This document shows positions 17,932 through 25,607 of a stretch of 64,000 bases of DNA, in pieces. This DNA is from Solirubrobacter pauli (GTDB taxonomy: Bacteria > Actinomycetota > Thermoleophilia > Solirubrobacterales > Solirubrobacteraceae). Made by a program: the position numbers and the translations under genes. Location of the stretch: the NCBI RefSeq assembly GCF_003633755.1, contig NZ_RBIL01000003.1:124001-188000 (forward strand), read 5' to 3'. Each line of letters begins with the position of its first letter. Positions within the stretch are counted from its first letter, which is position 1. The notes beneath the pieces were generated by a model that saw only the letters and a program-made list of their open reading frames with translations, was not told the DNA's origin and did not search any database.

Positions 17932-17994
17932 GGAATCCGCGAAGCGATTCCCAAGCCGAAGTGGGCACGCGCCGGCGAAGCCGGCCGCGCCCAC
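17931..17994. terminator. Double hairpin between convergent genes
   Basis: Two consecutive stems: GGGAAT-C-CGC with GCG-ATTCCC (loop GAA), then GTGGGC...GCCGGC-GAA-GCCGGC...GCCCAC. They lie between the plus-strand hydrolase and the minus-strand PNPOx gene and can serve as a bidirectional terminator. Confidence 0.7.
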
Positions 17995-18001
17995 CCAGCG
18001 C

Positions 18002-18739
18002 CTACTTCCTGAGCGGCAGCGGCAACGGCCGGCCCGACGCGGAGTGCGTCGGGTCCGGCTCGGCCACCTCGGCGAGCGTGACCTCGCCGATGACGGGCTC
18101 CTCGACGGCCGGAGCGAGCCACGCCCGGTCCTCGTTCTTGGCCTTGAACACGTCGCCGGCGCGGCGGCCGGTGTCCTCGCCCTCCGGCTTCTCCCGCAGT
18201 GCCGGGATGTGCTTGGAGCAGTGGATGTACGCCTCGTCGATCTGCACGACGACCCAGCGCTCGGGCGACTTCTTGGCGTCTTCGGCCACCACGAGCCCGG
18301 TCGCGAACGGCAGCCGGTCGAACAGCGACGCGAAGGCCTCGATCGCGGCGTTCTCGACGATGGTCGCCGTGCCGTTGATGTGGAGCCCGACCTGGGTCTC
18401 GAAGAAGTCGACGAACAGCATGCCGACGTACGGGTTCTCGGAGATGTTGCCCATCGACGCCATCACGCCGTTGCCCTTGTACTCGGGCCACATGACGGTC
18501 TTCTCGTCGATCACGCGCACGAACCCGGGAGGGCCGGCGCGGAACGAGTTGTCGCACTCGCCGTGCGCGTCCGAGGTGGCGATGAAGCACATCGTCATCC
18601 GCTCGAGGAACTCGCGCATGAGCGGCGTCAGGTGGGCGAGGACCTGGTTGTCGTAGAACGCGTTGGCGCGCTTGGTCGTGCCGAACTTGTCCTGCAGGTC
18701 GTGCTCGCCGCCGGAGCCGGGACGGTGGTCACCGCTCAT
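18002..18739 (-). CDS. Pyridoxamine 5'-phosphate oxidase-fold flavin-binding protein
   Basis: 245 aa. The core at about residues 40-160 is a PNPOx-like split barrel (RMTMCFIATSDAHGECDNSFRAGPPGFVRVID, GNISENPYVGMLFVDF, GLHINGTATIV), which usually binds FMN, F420 or heme. A less conserved C-terminal extension carries DEAYIHCSKHIP, seen in related PNPOx proteins. Its ATG overlaps the stop of the GGDEF-EAL gene upstream (ATGA), so both are co-translated. Substrate unknown; other possibilities are a general stress protein or an F420-dependent reductase. Confidence 0.8.
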   Translation of the reverse strand: MSGDHRPGSGGEHDLQDKFGTTKRANAFYDNQVLAHLTPLMREFLERMTMCFIATSDAHGECDNSFRAGPPGFVRVIDEKTVMWPEYKGNGVMASMGNISENPYVGMLFVDFFETQVGLHINGTATIVENAAIEAFASLFDRLPFATGLVVAEDAKKSPERWVVVQIDEAYIHCSKHIPALREKPEGEDTGRRAGDVFKAKNEDRAWLAPAVEEPVIGEVTLAEVAEPDPTHSASGRPLPLPLRK

Positions 18740-21498
18740 CGGGCGACCTCCAGACGGCCGGGCGTGCGTCTCGCCGACTCGAACTCGGCCACCACCGGGC
18801 GCGGCGCGCCGTGGTAGTAGCCCTGCGAGTAGTCGACGCCCTTCTCGCGGAGCATCGCGACCGTCTCCGGCGCCTCCACGAACTCGGCGATCGTCTTCAT
18901 GCCCATGCCGCGGGCGATGTCGACCATCGACTTGACGACGAGCTGGTCGGTGACGCTCGAGGTGAGCGAGCGGATGAAGTCCCCGTCGATCTTCAGGTAG
19001 TCGAGCGGCAGGTACTTGAGGTAGTAGAAGCTCGAGAAGCCGGCGCCGAAGTCGTCCAGCGCGAAGCGGCAGCCGAGGCGCGTGAGGCGCTCGGCGAACG
19101 CGCGCGCCTGCTCCATGTTCGCGATCGCGGCGGTCTCGGTGATCTCGAACACCAGGCGGCCGGGGTCGATGCCGGTGGCGGCGATCTCACGCTCCACCAG
19201 CTCCGGGATGGCCAGGTCGCCCATCGACTTGCCGCTGACGTTGACCTCGAGGCGCACGTCGTGCTCGGCGAGCAGGTGGATGGCCTTCTTGGCGACCCAC
19301 TGGTCGATCTCCTGGATCAGCCCGAAGCGCTCGGCCGTGTCGATGAACGCGGCGGGCATGACGATCTCGCCGTCGTCGCCGATCATGCGCAGCAGCAGCT
19401 CGTACTGGGTGACCTTGTCGCTCGCGAGCTCGAGGATCGGCTGGCAGTACAGGACGAAGCGGTCCTCGTCGAGCGCGCGGCGGATCTGGTCGGCCCAGTT
19501 GAGGCGGACCTGCATGCCGGAGACGTACTCGCCGCCGTCGCTGGTGGCGACGTGGTAGCGGTTGCCGCCGGCCTCCTTGGCGGCGTACATCGCGAGGTCG
19601 GCGCTGACCATCAGGTCCTCGGGGCGCGGTTCCTCGTCGCCGAAGCAGACGATGCCGATCGAGGTGGTCATCGAGATCGCCTTGCCCTCGAGCGGCAGGC
19701 GACGCTCGCGGATCGTCTCGAGCATGCCCTCGGCGATGCGCTCCGCGGTGTCGCGGTCGGCGTCGCGCAGGAGCACGGCGAACTCGTCGCCGCCGAGGCG
19801 GGCGACGACGTCCGTCTTGCGGACGGAGTCGTGCAGCGCGCGGCCGACCGCGCGGATGACCTCGTCGCCGGCCTTGTGGCCGCGCGTGTCGTTGACGTAC
19901 TTGAAGCGGTCCAGGTCGAGCAGGTACATCGCGCCCTGGCCGCCGTAGCGGGCGGCGTAGGCGACGAACTCGGCGAGCTCCTGGTCGAAGCGGCGGCGGT
20001 TGAACAGCTCGGTCAGCGCGTCGTGGTCGGCGAGGTGCTGGAGCTGGTTCTCGAAGCGCTTGCGCTCGGTGATGTCGCGGATGATCGCGGTGAGGACGGT
20101 GCCCTCGTCGGTCTGCAGCGGGGAGACCGTGACGTCGACCGGGAACTCGGTGCCGTCCTTGCGCTGGCCCCACAGCTCGAGGCCCATGCCGAGCGCGACC
20201 TGGGAGTCCTTGGCCTTGCTCTGCAGCACGGCGCGGAAGCGCTCGGCGACGATCGTGCGCGTGCGCTCGGCGAACAGCTCCTCGACGGGGCGGCCCTCGA
20301 TCTGCTCGCGGTCGTAGCCGAACAGCTTGTCCGTGCGCGCGTTGGCCATCTGGATGGTGCCGTCCGGGCCGACCTCGACGATCGGGTCCGGCGCGGTCTC
20401 GAGCACGGCCTTGAGCTTCTCCTCGGCCTTCTTGCGCTCGGAGATGTCGCGGATGATTCCGCTGAAGAAGCGCTGGTCGCCGTTCTCCCACATCGCGAGC
20501 GAGAGCTCGAGCGGGAACTCGCGGCCGTCCTTGCGCAGGCCGACGACCTCGACGGTCTGGCCGATCAGGCGCGCGGCGGCGCGGCCGCCCTCGGCGACGC
20601 GCTTGATGCCGGCGTCGTGCATCGGGCGGAAGCGCTCGGGCATGAGGACCGAGAGCGCCTTGCCGTCGACCTCGTCCTCGCAGTAGCCGAACATCAGCTC
20701 GGCGCCGCGGTTCCAGGAGATGATGTCGCCGTTCTGGTCGGCGGCGACGATCGCGTCGGTGGCCGACTCGGCGACCGAGCGGAAGCGCTGCTCGGACTCC
20801 TTGAGCGCCTCGGCGAGCTGCGCGGCGGCGATCACGCGGCCGAGCTGGCGGCCGATGTGCGCGGTGACCTCGAGCAGGCGGTCGTCCGGCGTGACGGCGT
20901 TGACCGAGAAGCACTCGATGACGGCGAAGGTGCGATCGCCGATCGGGATCGGGAAGCAGAACGCGCCCTTGAGGCCCACCTCGGTGGCGACCTCCGCGCG
21001 CGGGAAGTTCGGGTCGCACTGGACGTCGACGACCCAGGCGGGGCGGCCGGTCGCGGCGACGCGGCCCGGCAGGCCGATGCCGCTGGGCAGCGCCATCGTC
21101 TCGGTGACGGCGCGGAAGGCCTCGAACTTCGTCGGGTGGCCGAGGTGCCACAGGTGCGACGGCTTGAGGGGGTCGTGGTCCTCCTTGCCGGCGATGTACA
21201 CGTGGCCGACGGGCCAGCCGGTCCAGCGGCAGACGTGCTCGATGCAGGCGAGGAGGGTGTCGTCGACGTTGTCGACCTTGGCCGTCGCCGCGGCGACGGC
21301 CTCGATCAGCGCGACGAACGCGCTGTCGGTGGCGAACTGCCCACCCGCCGGCACGGGCGCGGCGGCGGGGGTCGGTGTGCTCGCCGAGAGGACACGACGC
21401 TGCGCGCGGGCCACAGAAGCCGCCGCCGCGGCCGTGGCGCCGGCGCCAGCGAGCGCGGCGATCTGGGCGAGGGTCGGCTTTCTGTTCGGTCCGGGCAT
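18736..21498 (-). CDS. GAF-PAS-PAS-GGDEF-EAL cyclic-di-GMP turnover protein
   Basis: 920 aa from the ATG at 21498 (GTG at 21519 is an alternative). After a hydrophobic Ala-rich N-terminus come a GAF domain (about 60-245), two PAS domains with PAC motifs (ISERKKAEEKL and ITERKRFENQL), a GGDEF domain with intact LGGDEFAV, and an EAL domain. In the EAL domain the signature reads YELLLRM, but the catalytic glutamates, NVSGKS and DDFGAGFSS are kept. It could make or degrade c-di-GMP in response to a small-molecule or redox cue. The gene is coupled to the PNPOx protein and lies downstream of a sigma/anti-sigma pair. Confidence 0.92.
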   Translation of the reverse strand: MPGPNRKPTLAQIAALAGAGATAAAAASVARAQRRVLSASTPTPAAAPVPAGGQFATDSAFVALIEAVAAATAKVDNVDDTLLACIEHVCRWTGWPVGHVYIAGKEDHDPLKPSHLWHLGHPTKFEAFRAVTETMALPSGIGLPGRVAATGRPAWVVDVQCDPNFPRAEVATEVGLKGAFCFPIPIGDRTFAVIECFSVNAVTPDDRLLEVTAHIGRQLGRVIAAAQLAEALKESEQRFRSVAESATDAIVAADQNGDIISWNRGAELMFGYCEDEVDGKALSVLMPERFRPMHDAGIKRVAEGGRAAARLIGQTVEVVGLRKDGREFPLELSLAMWENGDQRFFSGIIRDISERKKAEEKLKAVLETAPDPIVEVGPDGTIQMANARTDKLFGYDREQIEGRPVEELFAERTRTIVAERFRAVLQSKAKDSQVALGMGLELWGQRKDGTEFPVDVTVSPLQTDEGTVLTAIIRDITERKRFENQLQHLADHDALTELFNRRRFDQELAEFVAYAARYGGQGAMYLLDLDRFKYVNDTRGHKAGDEVIRAVGRALHDSVRKTDVVARLGGDEFAVLLRDADRDTAERIAEGMLETIRERRLPLEGKAISMTTSIGIVCFGDEEPRPEDLMVSADLAMYAAKEAGGNRYHVATSDGGEYVSGMQVRLNWADQIRRALDEDRFVLYCQPILELASDKVTQYELLLRMIGDDGEIVMPAAFIDTAERFGLIQEIDQWVAKKAIHLLAEHDVRLEVNVSGKSMGDLAIPELVEREIAATGIDPGRLVFEITETAAIANMEQARAFAERLTRLGCRFALDDFGAGFSSFYYLKYLPLDYLKIDGDFIRSLTSSVTDQLVVKSMVDIARGMGMKTIAEFVEAPETVAMLREKGVDYSQGYYHGAPRPVVAEFESARRTPGRLEVAR

Positions 21499-21547
21499 CT
21501 TGATCCGTTCATCGGACACCCGTCTGCCAACTTGAGGGGCATTAATG

Positions 21548-21721
21548 TCAGCTTTCGCCGGCTCGCCCGAGCACCGCGATCGTGGCGCGGATCTGCGCCA
21601 GATAGGCCGTACAGCCGTCGCAGCCGGCGAGATGCAGGTCGACGCGCTCGCGCTCCTGTGCGGGTAGCACACCGTCGAGGTAGGCCGTGACGAGCTCCAC
21701 GAGCTCCCGGCAGCGGATCAT
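21548..21721 (-). CDS. Small zinc-finger anti-sigma factor
   Basis: 57 aa (MIRCRELVELVTAYLDGVLP...). It carries the zf-HC2 motif HLAGCDGC (H-x3-C-x2-C) and the leading CREL/YLDG signature of zinc-binding anti-sigma domains. No transmembrane segment follows, so it would be a soluble anti-sigma protein. The ATG overlaps the stop of the sigma gene (ATGA, 21718-21721), the classic coupled arrangement. Confidence 0.85.
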   Translation of the reverse strand: MIRCRELVELVTAYLDGVLPAQERERVDLHLAGCDGCTAYLAQIRATIAVLGRAGES

Positions 21722-22316
21722 GCGGCCTCCTCGTCGAAGTAGTGCTCGAGCTGATCGCGCACCTTGGCGCGGGCGCGGTGCAGCAGCACGCGCTGGTTGC
21801 CGTCGCTGAGGCCGAGGGCGGTGCTGACGTCCTCGGGCGTCCAGCCCTCAGGTCGCGCAGGACGATCACCTCCTGCTGGCGTGGCGGGAGCGCGGCGATC
21901 GCGGCCTCGACGTGCTCGAGCGTCTCCGCCGCGAGCAGGCGCTCCTCGGGGAAGGCGGTCGGCGGGACGCCCCAGGCGCCGTCGGCGGTGAAGCGCGCCG
22001 GGTCGACGGTCGGGCCGCCGTCCTCGGCTTCGAACGCGGACAGCGGGACGCTGCGCCGCTCACGCTCCCCGCGCGTCCGGGCGCGGTTGGCCACGATCGT
22101 GGCGATCCAGGTCTTCAGGCTCGAGCGGCCCTCGAAGCGGTCGAGGCCCTGCAGGACGCCGAGCCACGCCTCCTGCACGACGTCCTCCGCGACCGCCTGG
22201 CTCGGGACGTGGCTGCGCGCGATCCGCAACATCAGCGGGCCGTACCGGTCGACCAGCTCGGCGAACGCCGTCTCGTCACCGGCGCGCAGCCGCTGAAGGA
22301 GGTCGGCGTCGTCCAT
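21718..22316 (-). CDS. ECF sigma factor, frameshifted in this sequence
   Basis: The N-terminal 155 or so residues are a clear ECF sigma-70 region 2 and linker (DETAFAELVDRYGPLML, DVVQEAWLGVLQGLDRF, SSLKTWIATIVANRA), then LPPRQQEVIVLRDL of region 4. At 21848-21851 the frame breaks. Adding one base would restore EGWTPEDVSTALGLSDGNQRVLLHRARAK and a stop coupled to the anti-sigma gene, giving 199 aa. Read literally, the ORF runs on into unrelated sequence. A sequencing error or a recent inactivating deletion are both possible. Confidence 0.8.
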
Positions 22317-22343
22317 CGCCGCAAGATAACTACGCTAGGGGAC

Positions 22344-22763
22344 GTGGAAGTCGCGCTGGCCATCGCCCTTGCCGCCGTCGTCGGCGGCGTCGTCTTCATG
22401 CTGCTCGACAACTGGCAGCGCAAGCACGCCGCCCCGTCGGTCGCCGCGCCGGTGGCCGAGCCCGAGCCGACCGCGCCGATGTGGACGCCCTACGGCCAGC
22501 CCGCGCCGGCGCCCGCGCCGCCCCGGTCGACGTGGGCGCCGCCCTCGGCCGAGCACGCCGCCTGGACGCCGCCGACCGAGGAGCGTTCGCGCTGGGTGCC
22601 CGCCTCCGAGGCGCATACCGAGCCGCTTCCGCCCCGTCCGCTGTGGACGCCGCCCCCGTCGAGCGGCCCGCCGACCCGGTGGGACGACGACGACCGCCAT
22701 CGCGGCCACGACGACGAGGACGACCCGCCGCCCGGCCTCTGGTCCGGCTGGGCGCGTAGATGA
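22344..22763 (+). CDS. Small membrane-anchored protein with repeated W-x-P motifs
   Basis: 139 aa from a GTG at 22344, only 27 bp from the divergent sigma gene. It has an N-terminal membrane helix (VALAIALAAVVGGVVFML) followed by a Pro-rich cytoplasmic or external tail with spaced aromatic motifs (MWTPYG, STWAPPS, AWTPPTEE, RWVPAS, LWTPPPSS, TRWDDDD) and an acidic/His end. The motif spacing suggests a binding scaffold. A TACGCTAGGG stretch just before the start may hold the -10 of a leaderless transcript. Function unknown. Confidence 0.6.
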   Translation: MEVALAIALAAVVGGVVFMLLDNWQRKHAAPSVAAPVAEPEPTAPMWTPYGQPAPAPAPPRSTWAPPSAEHAAWTPPTEERSRWVPASEAHTEPLPPRPLWTPPPSSGPPTRWDDDDRHRGHDDEDDPPPGLWSGWARR

Positions 22764-22776
22764 AGCCCCAGGGCCT

Positions 22777-23712
22777 TTAGGTTCGCCACGCGCCGGCGAT
22801 CGCGGCGACGTGGCGGTGATCGGTGCCGCAGCAGCCGCCGAGGACGTTGAGCCGCGGCAGGCGCGCGGCCAACGCCGCGTAGCGGGCGGCGAGGTCCTGC
22901 GGGTCGCCCGCGTCGAGCTCGGTCGCGGCGTCCAGCTCCGCGTGGCTGAGCCGTGAGGCGTTGGCGCGCAGGCCGCGTACCCGCTCGACCCACGGGCCGT
23001 CGAGCGCGGCCTCGAAGTGCGTCGGGTGCGCGCAGTTGATCATGTAGTAGGCGGGCGCGGCGCCCGTGGCGGCGTCGACGTGCACGATCGCCTCCCCCAG
23101 CGACTGCCCCGAGGGCAGGCGGCCGTCGGTCTCGACCGTGAAGGAGATCGCCACCGGCAGCCCGGCGCGCACGGCGGCGCGCGTCACGCCGATCGCCTCC
23201 TCGGCGTAGGTCATCGTGATCGCGCACACCATGTCCGCGGCCGTGTCGGCGAACGTGCCGACCTGGACGCTGTGGTACGCCTCGGCCGCCGTCTCCGACA
23301 GGCGCTCGCCCGGCTGGTAGCCGTCGTCCGCCGGGCCGACGCAGCCGCTGATCACCACGCGGTCGTGCCGGTCGCGCAGCTCCTCCATCAGCGCCACCGC
23401 CCGGCGGTTGAAGCGGTCGAGGTCGTCGAGCCCGTAGCCCAGCTCGCCCGCCCAGCGCGGGCCGGCCCGCCACGTCGGCGTCTCGGCCACGAAGCCCGCG
23501 CCGACCTGCGCCGCGAGCGTCACGTACGGCTCGTAGTAGGCGCGCAGCGCCGCCGTGCCCGCCTCGTCGGAGAGCAGGTCGAAGGCGGCGAAGAGCGGCA
23601 GGTCGAGCCCTTCGTGGAAGATCAGGACGGTCTCGATGCCGCCGTCGGTGAGGAAGAGGTCGTCGCCCACGGCCTGCGGCAACCGGTCACGAAAGCGCAT
23701 GCTGACCATCAT
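22777..23712 (-). CDS. Homocysteine S-methyltransferase family protein
   Basis: 311 aa matching the zinc-dependent homocysteine methyltransferase (Pfam S-methyl_trans) barrel. It has the N-terminal LTDGGIETVLIF, ISGCVGPADDGY, and the three zinc cysteines in YMINCAHP and LGGCCGTDHRH. It should transfer a methyl group from a donor such as S-methylmethionine to homocysteine or a related thiol; the donor is unknown. ATGs at 23712, 23709 and 23700 compete as start. No cobalamin domains are present, so it is not MetH itself. Confidence 0.85.
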   Translation of the reverse strand: MMVSMRFRDRLPQAVGDDLFLTDGGIETVLIFHEGLDLPLFAAFDLLSDEAGTAALRAYYEPYVTLAAQVGAGFVAETPTWRAGPRWAGELGYGLDDLDRFNRRAVALMEELRDRHDRVVISGCVGPADDGYQPGERLSETAAEAYHSVQVGTFADTAADMVCAITMTYAEEAIGVTRAAVRAGLPVAISFTVETDGRLPSGQSLGEAIVHVDAATGAAPAYYMINCAHPTHFEAALDGPWVERVRGLRANASRLSHAELDAATELDAGDPQDLAARYAALAARLPRLNVLGGCCGTDHRHVAAIAGAWRT

Positions 23713-23794
23713 CCGCCGCCCACCGCCGCAGAGAAATGTGGCTCACCGCACACCCATGTTCGAGCTGGCCGACAAGGCGCTAGGGTCGGGTCCG

Positions 23795-24322
23795 ATGTCG
23801 ATGAGAGTGCTGATGCTCGCGCCGCCCGGCGGCGGCAAGGGAACCCAGGGCACGCGCCTGGCCCGGACGTTGGGGGTCGAGCACATCTCGTCCGGCGACC
23901 TGCTGCGCGCCGCCGTCGCCGAGGACACGCCGCTCGGCCGCGAGGTCGACGGCTACCTCAAGCGCGGCGAGCTCGCACCTGATGCGATCGTCACCGAGGC
24001 CATCCGCCCCATCCTCGCCACCCGCGAGAACTACGTGCTGGACGGCTTCCCGCGCAAGCTCTCCCAGACCGAGGGCGTCGACTTCGACGTCGTCGTCTAC
24101 CTCGACGTGCCCGACGAGGTCGTCACCCGGCGCCTGCTGGGCCGCGGCCGCGCCGACGACCGGCCGGAGGTGATCGCCGAGCGCCTGCGCCACTACGCGG
24201 CCGACACCGAGCCGCTCGTCGACTACTACCAGCAGCGGGGCGTCCTCCTGCGCGTCGACGGCGACCGTCCCGAGGACGAGATCGCCGCCGAGCTGGCCGA
24301 GAAGCTCGCCGCGAAGGCCTAG
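23795..24322 (+). CDS. Short adenylate kinase-type nucleotide kinase
   Basis: 175 aa. P-loop LAPPGGGKGTQ at the N-terminus, the AMP-binding region HISSGDLLRAAV, the DGFPRKLSQTEG motif, and a short LID (LLGRGRADDRPEVIAERL) lacking zinc cysteines. It is about 40 residues shorter than typical bacterial Adk, so it may be a second, short-form nucleoside monophosphate kinase. TAGGGT ends 10 nt upstream of the ATG and there is no Shine-Dalgarno sequence, consistent with leaderless translation. Its stop overlaps that of the convergent LysR gene by 4 nt. Confidence 0.87.
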   Translation: MSMRVLMLAPPGGGKGTQGTRLARTLGVEHISSGDLLRAAVAEDTPLGREVDGYLKRGELAPDAIVTEAIRPILATRENYVLDGFPRKLSQTEGVDFDVVVYLDVPDEVVTRRLLGRGRADDRPEVIAERLRHYAADTEPLVDYYQQRGVLLRVDGDRPEDEIAAELAEKLAAKA

Positions 24323-25254
24323 GCCACCGCGGCCAGCGCGGGCCGCCCGGCCAGGGCCCGAGCCGCCGACCGAAGCGCCTCGACCATGTGGTCGACGAGC
24401 GGGTTCTCCTCGCCCGAGCGCGCCACCGCGACGACCTGGCGGGACGGCGCGCGCCCGCGCACGGGCAGCACGACCACGTCCGAGCGGGAGCTCACGAGCG
24501 CGAGCGTCGGGATCAGCGCGACGCCGATGCCCGACGCGGCCATGCCCTGCAGCGCCTGGTAGTCCTCGGACGCGAAGCTCACGCGCGGCTCGTAGCCGGC
24601 GTCGCGGAACGCGTGCAGCACCACGTTGGAGTCGGCGCACGTGCCGGCGACCTCGGTGATCAGCCACGGCTCGTCGCGCAGCTCCTCGAGCGTCACCGAG
24701 GCGCGCGTCGCCAGCGGATGGTCGGCGGCGACCGCCACGCGCATCTCGTCGTCGCAGATCGGCAGGTACTCGGCGCCGGCCCGGGGCGCCGTCGGCGACA
24801 GGGGCGACTGCACGATCAGCGCGACGTCCACGCGGCCGGCCAGCAGCGCCTCGATCCCCGGCACGTCCTCCATCACCTGCAGCGCCAGCTCCGCATCCGG
24901 GCGGGTCTTGCGCAGCTCGCGCGTCGCGCCCGGGAGCAGCCCGGCCGCGGCGGAGTTGAACGCCGCCACGCGCACCTGCGCCCGTCCGATGCCCGCCGCG
25001 TCGCGCACGGCCTCCTCCGCCCGGCGCGCCGACTCGAGCAGCGCGGACGCGTGGCGCACGAGCACCTCCCCCGCCGGCGTGAGCGTCACGCCGCGGGCGC
25101 TGCGCTCGAGCACGCGCGTGCCGAGCGCGGTCTCCAGGCGCGAGATGTGCTGGGACACCGCGGGCTGGGTGAAGTCGAGTGCCGCGGCCGCCTCGCTGAA
25201 CGACCCGCGCACGGCGACCTCACGGAAGGTGGTGAGGAGCTTGAGATCGAGCAT
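24319..25254 (-). CDS. LysR-family transcriptional regulator
   Basis: 311 aa. N-terminal winged helix-turn-helix (TTFREVAVRGSFSEAAAALDFTQPAVSQHISRLE) followed by a LysR substrate-binding domain (VAAFNSAAAGLLPG, EDYQALQGMAASGIGVALIP). Divergent from the small ORF at 25326. The 71-bp gap has an AT-rich dyad that could be its binding site. Effector and targets unknown. Confidence 0.9.
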   Translation of the reverse strand: MLDLKLLTTFREVAVRGSFSEAAAALDFTQPAVSQHISRLETALGTRVLERSARGVTLTPAGEVLVRHASALLESARRAEEAVRDAAGIGRAQVRVAAFNSAAAGLLPGATRELRKTRPDAELALQVMEDVPGIEALLAGRVDVALIVQSPLSPTAPRAGAEYLPICDDEMRVAVAADHPLATRASVTLEELRDEPWLITEVAGTCADSNVVLHAFRDAGYEPRVSFASEDYQALQGMAASGIGVALIPTLALVSSRSDVVVLPVRGRAPSRQVVAVARSGEENPLVDHMVEALRSAARALAGRPALAAVA

Positions 25255-25325
25255 TAGCGAGCATTATGTCATGCCATTCAACTCATCATTGGACATGATC
25301 GTGGTGGCGGCCGAACATACGGCTC
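25255..25325. promoter_or_regulatory. AT-rich divergent intergenic region, possible LysR site
   Basis: Markedly richer in A/T than its surroundings, with ATGTCATG and GGACATGAT as partly inverted arms around CATTCAACTCATCATTG. Position between a LysR gene and a divergent small gene is typical for a LysR operator. No experimentally known motif is matched. Confidence 0.35.
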
Positions 25326-25607
25326 ATGAACACCACGATCCGCTTCGCCAACGCCCAGGACCAGGCCGCCGTCGAGCGTCTAGCCCAGCTCGACTCGAGC
25401 GTCGTACCCGCCGCTCCGCTGCTGCTCGCCGAAGAGGGCGGCCGCCTGATCGCCGCCATCTCCGCCCGCAACGGCACCGCCGTCGCCGACCCGTTCACCC
25501 GCAGCGCGGACGCCGTCGAGCTGCTCCGCCGGCGCGCGCGTCAGCTGGGCGCGGGCGAAGGCCGCCCGCGCCGCGCGCTGCGCCGCCTTACGCTGCAGCC
25601 TCGCTGA
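25326..25607 (+). CDS. Small protein resembling the N-terminal part of a GNAT acetyltransferase
   Basis: 93 aa. The start MNTTIRFANAQDQAAVERLAQLDSS and the following LLLAEEGGRLIAAISARNGTAVADPF look like the first strands of a GNAT fold, but the acetyl-CoA loop (Q/R-x2-G-x-G/A) is absent and the C-terminus is a short Arg-rich tail. It may be a truncated acetyltransferase or a small protein family of this lineage. Divergent from the LysR gene. Its last 20 nt overlap the end of the convergent CoxL gene. Confidence 0.6.
   Translation: MNTTIRFANAQDQAAVERLAQLDSSVVPAAPLLLAEEGGRLIAAISARNGTAVADPFTRSADAVELLRRRARQLGAGEGRPRRALRRLTLQPR

Noticed and set aside
18811-21690. 959-codon open frame on the plus strand opposite the GGDEF-EAL gene
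   Set aside because: Same effect of high GC in the third position; no conserved motif, no Shine-Dalgarno, and the opposite strand is fully accounted for.
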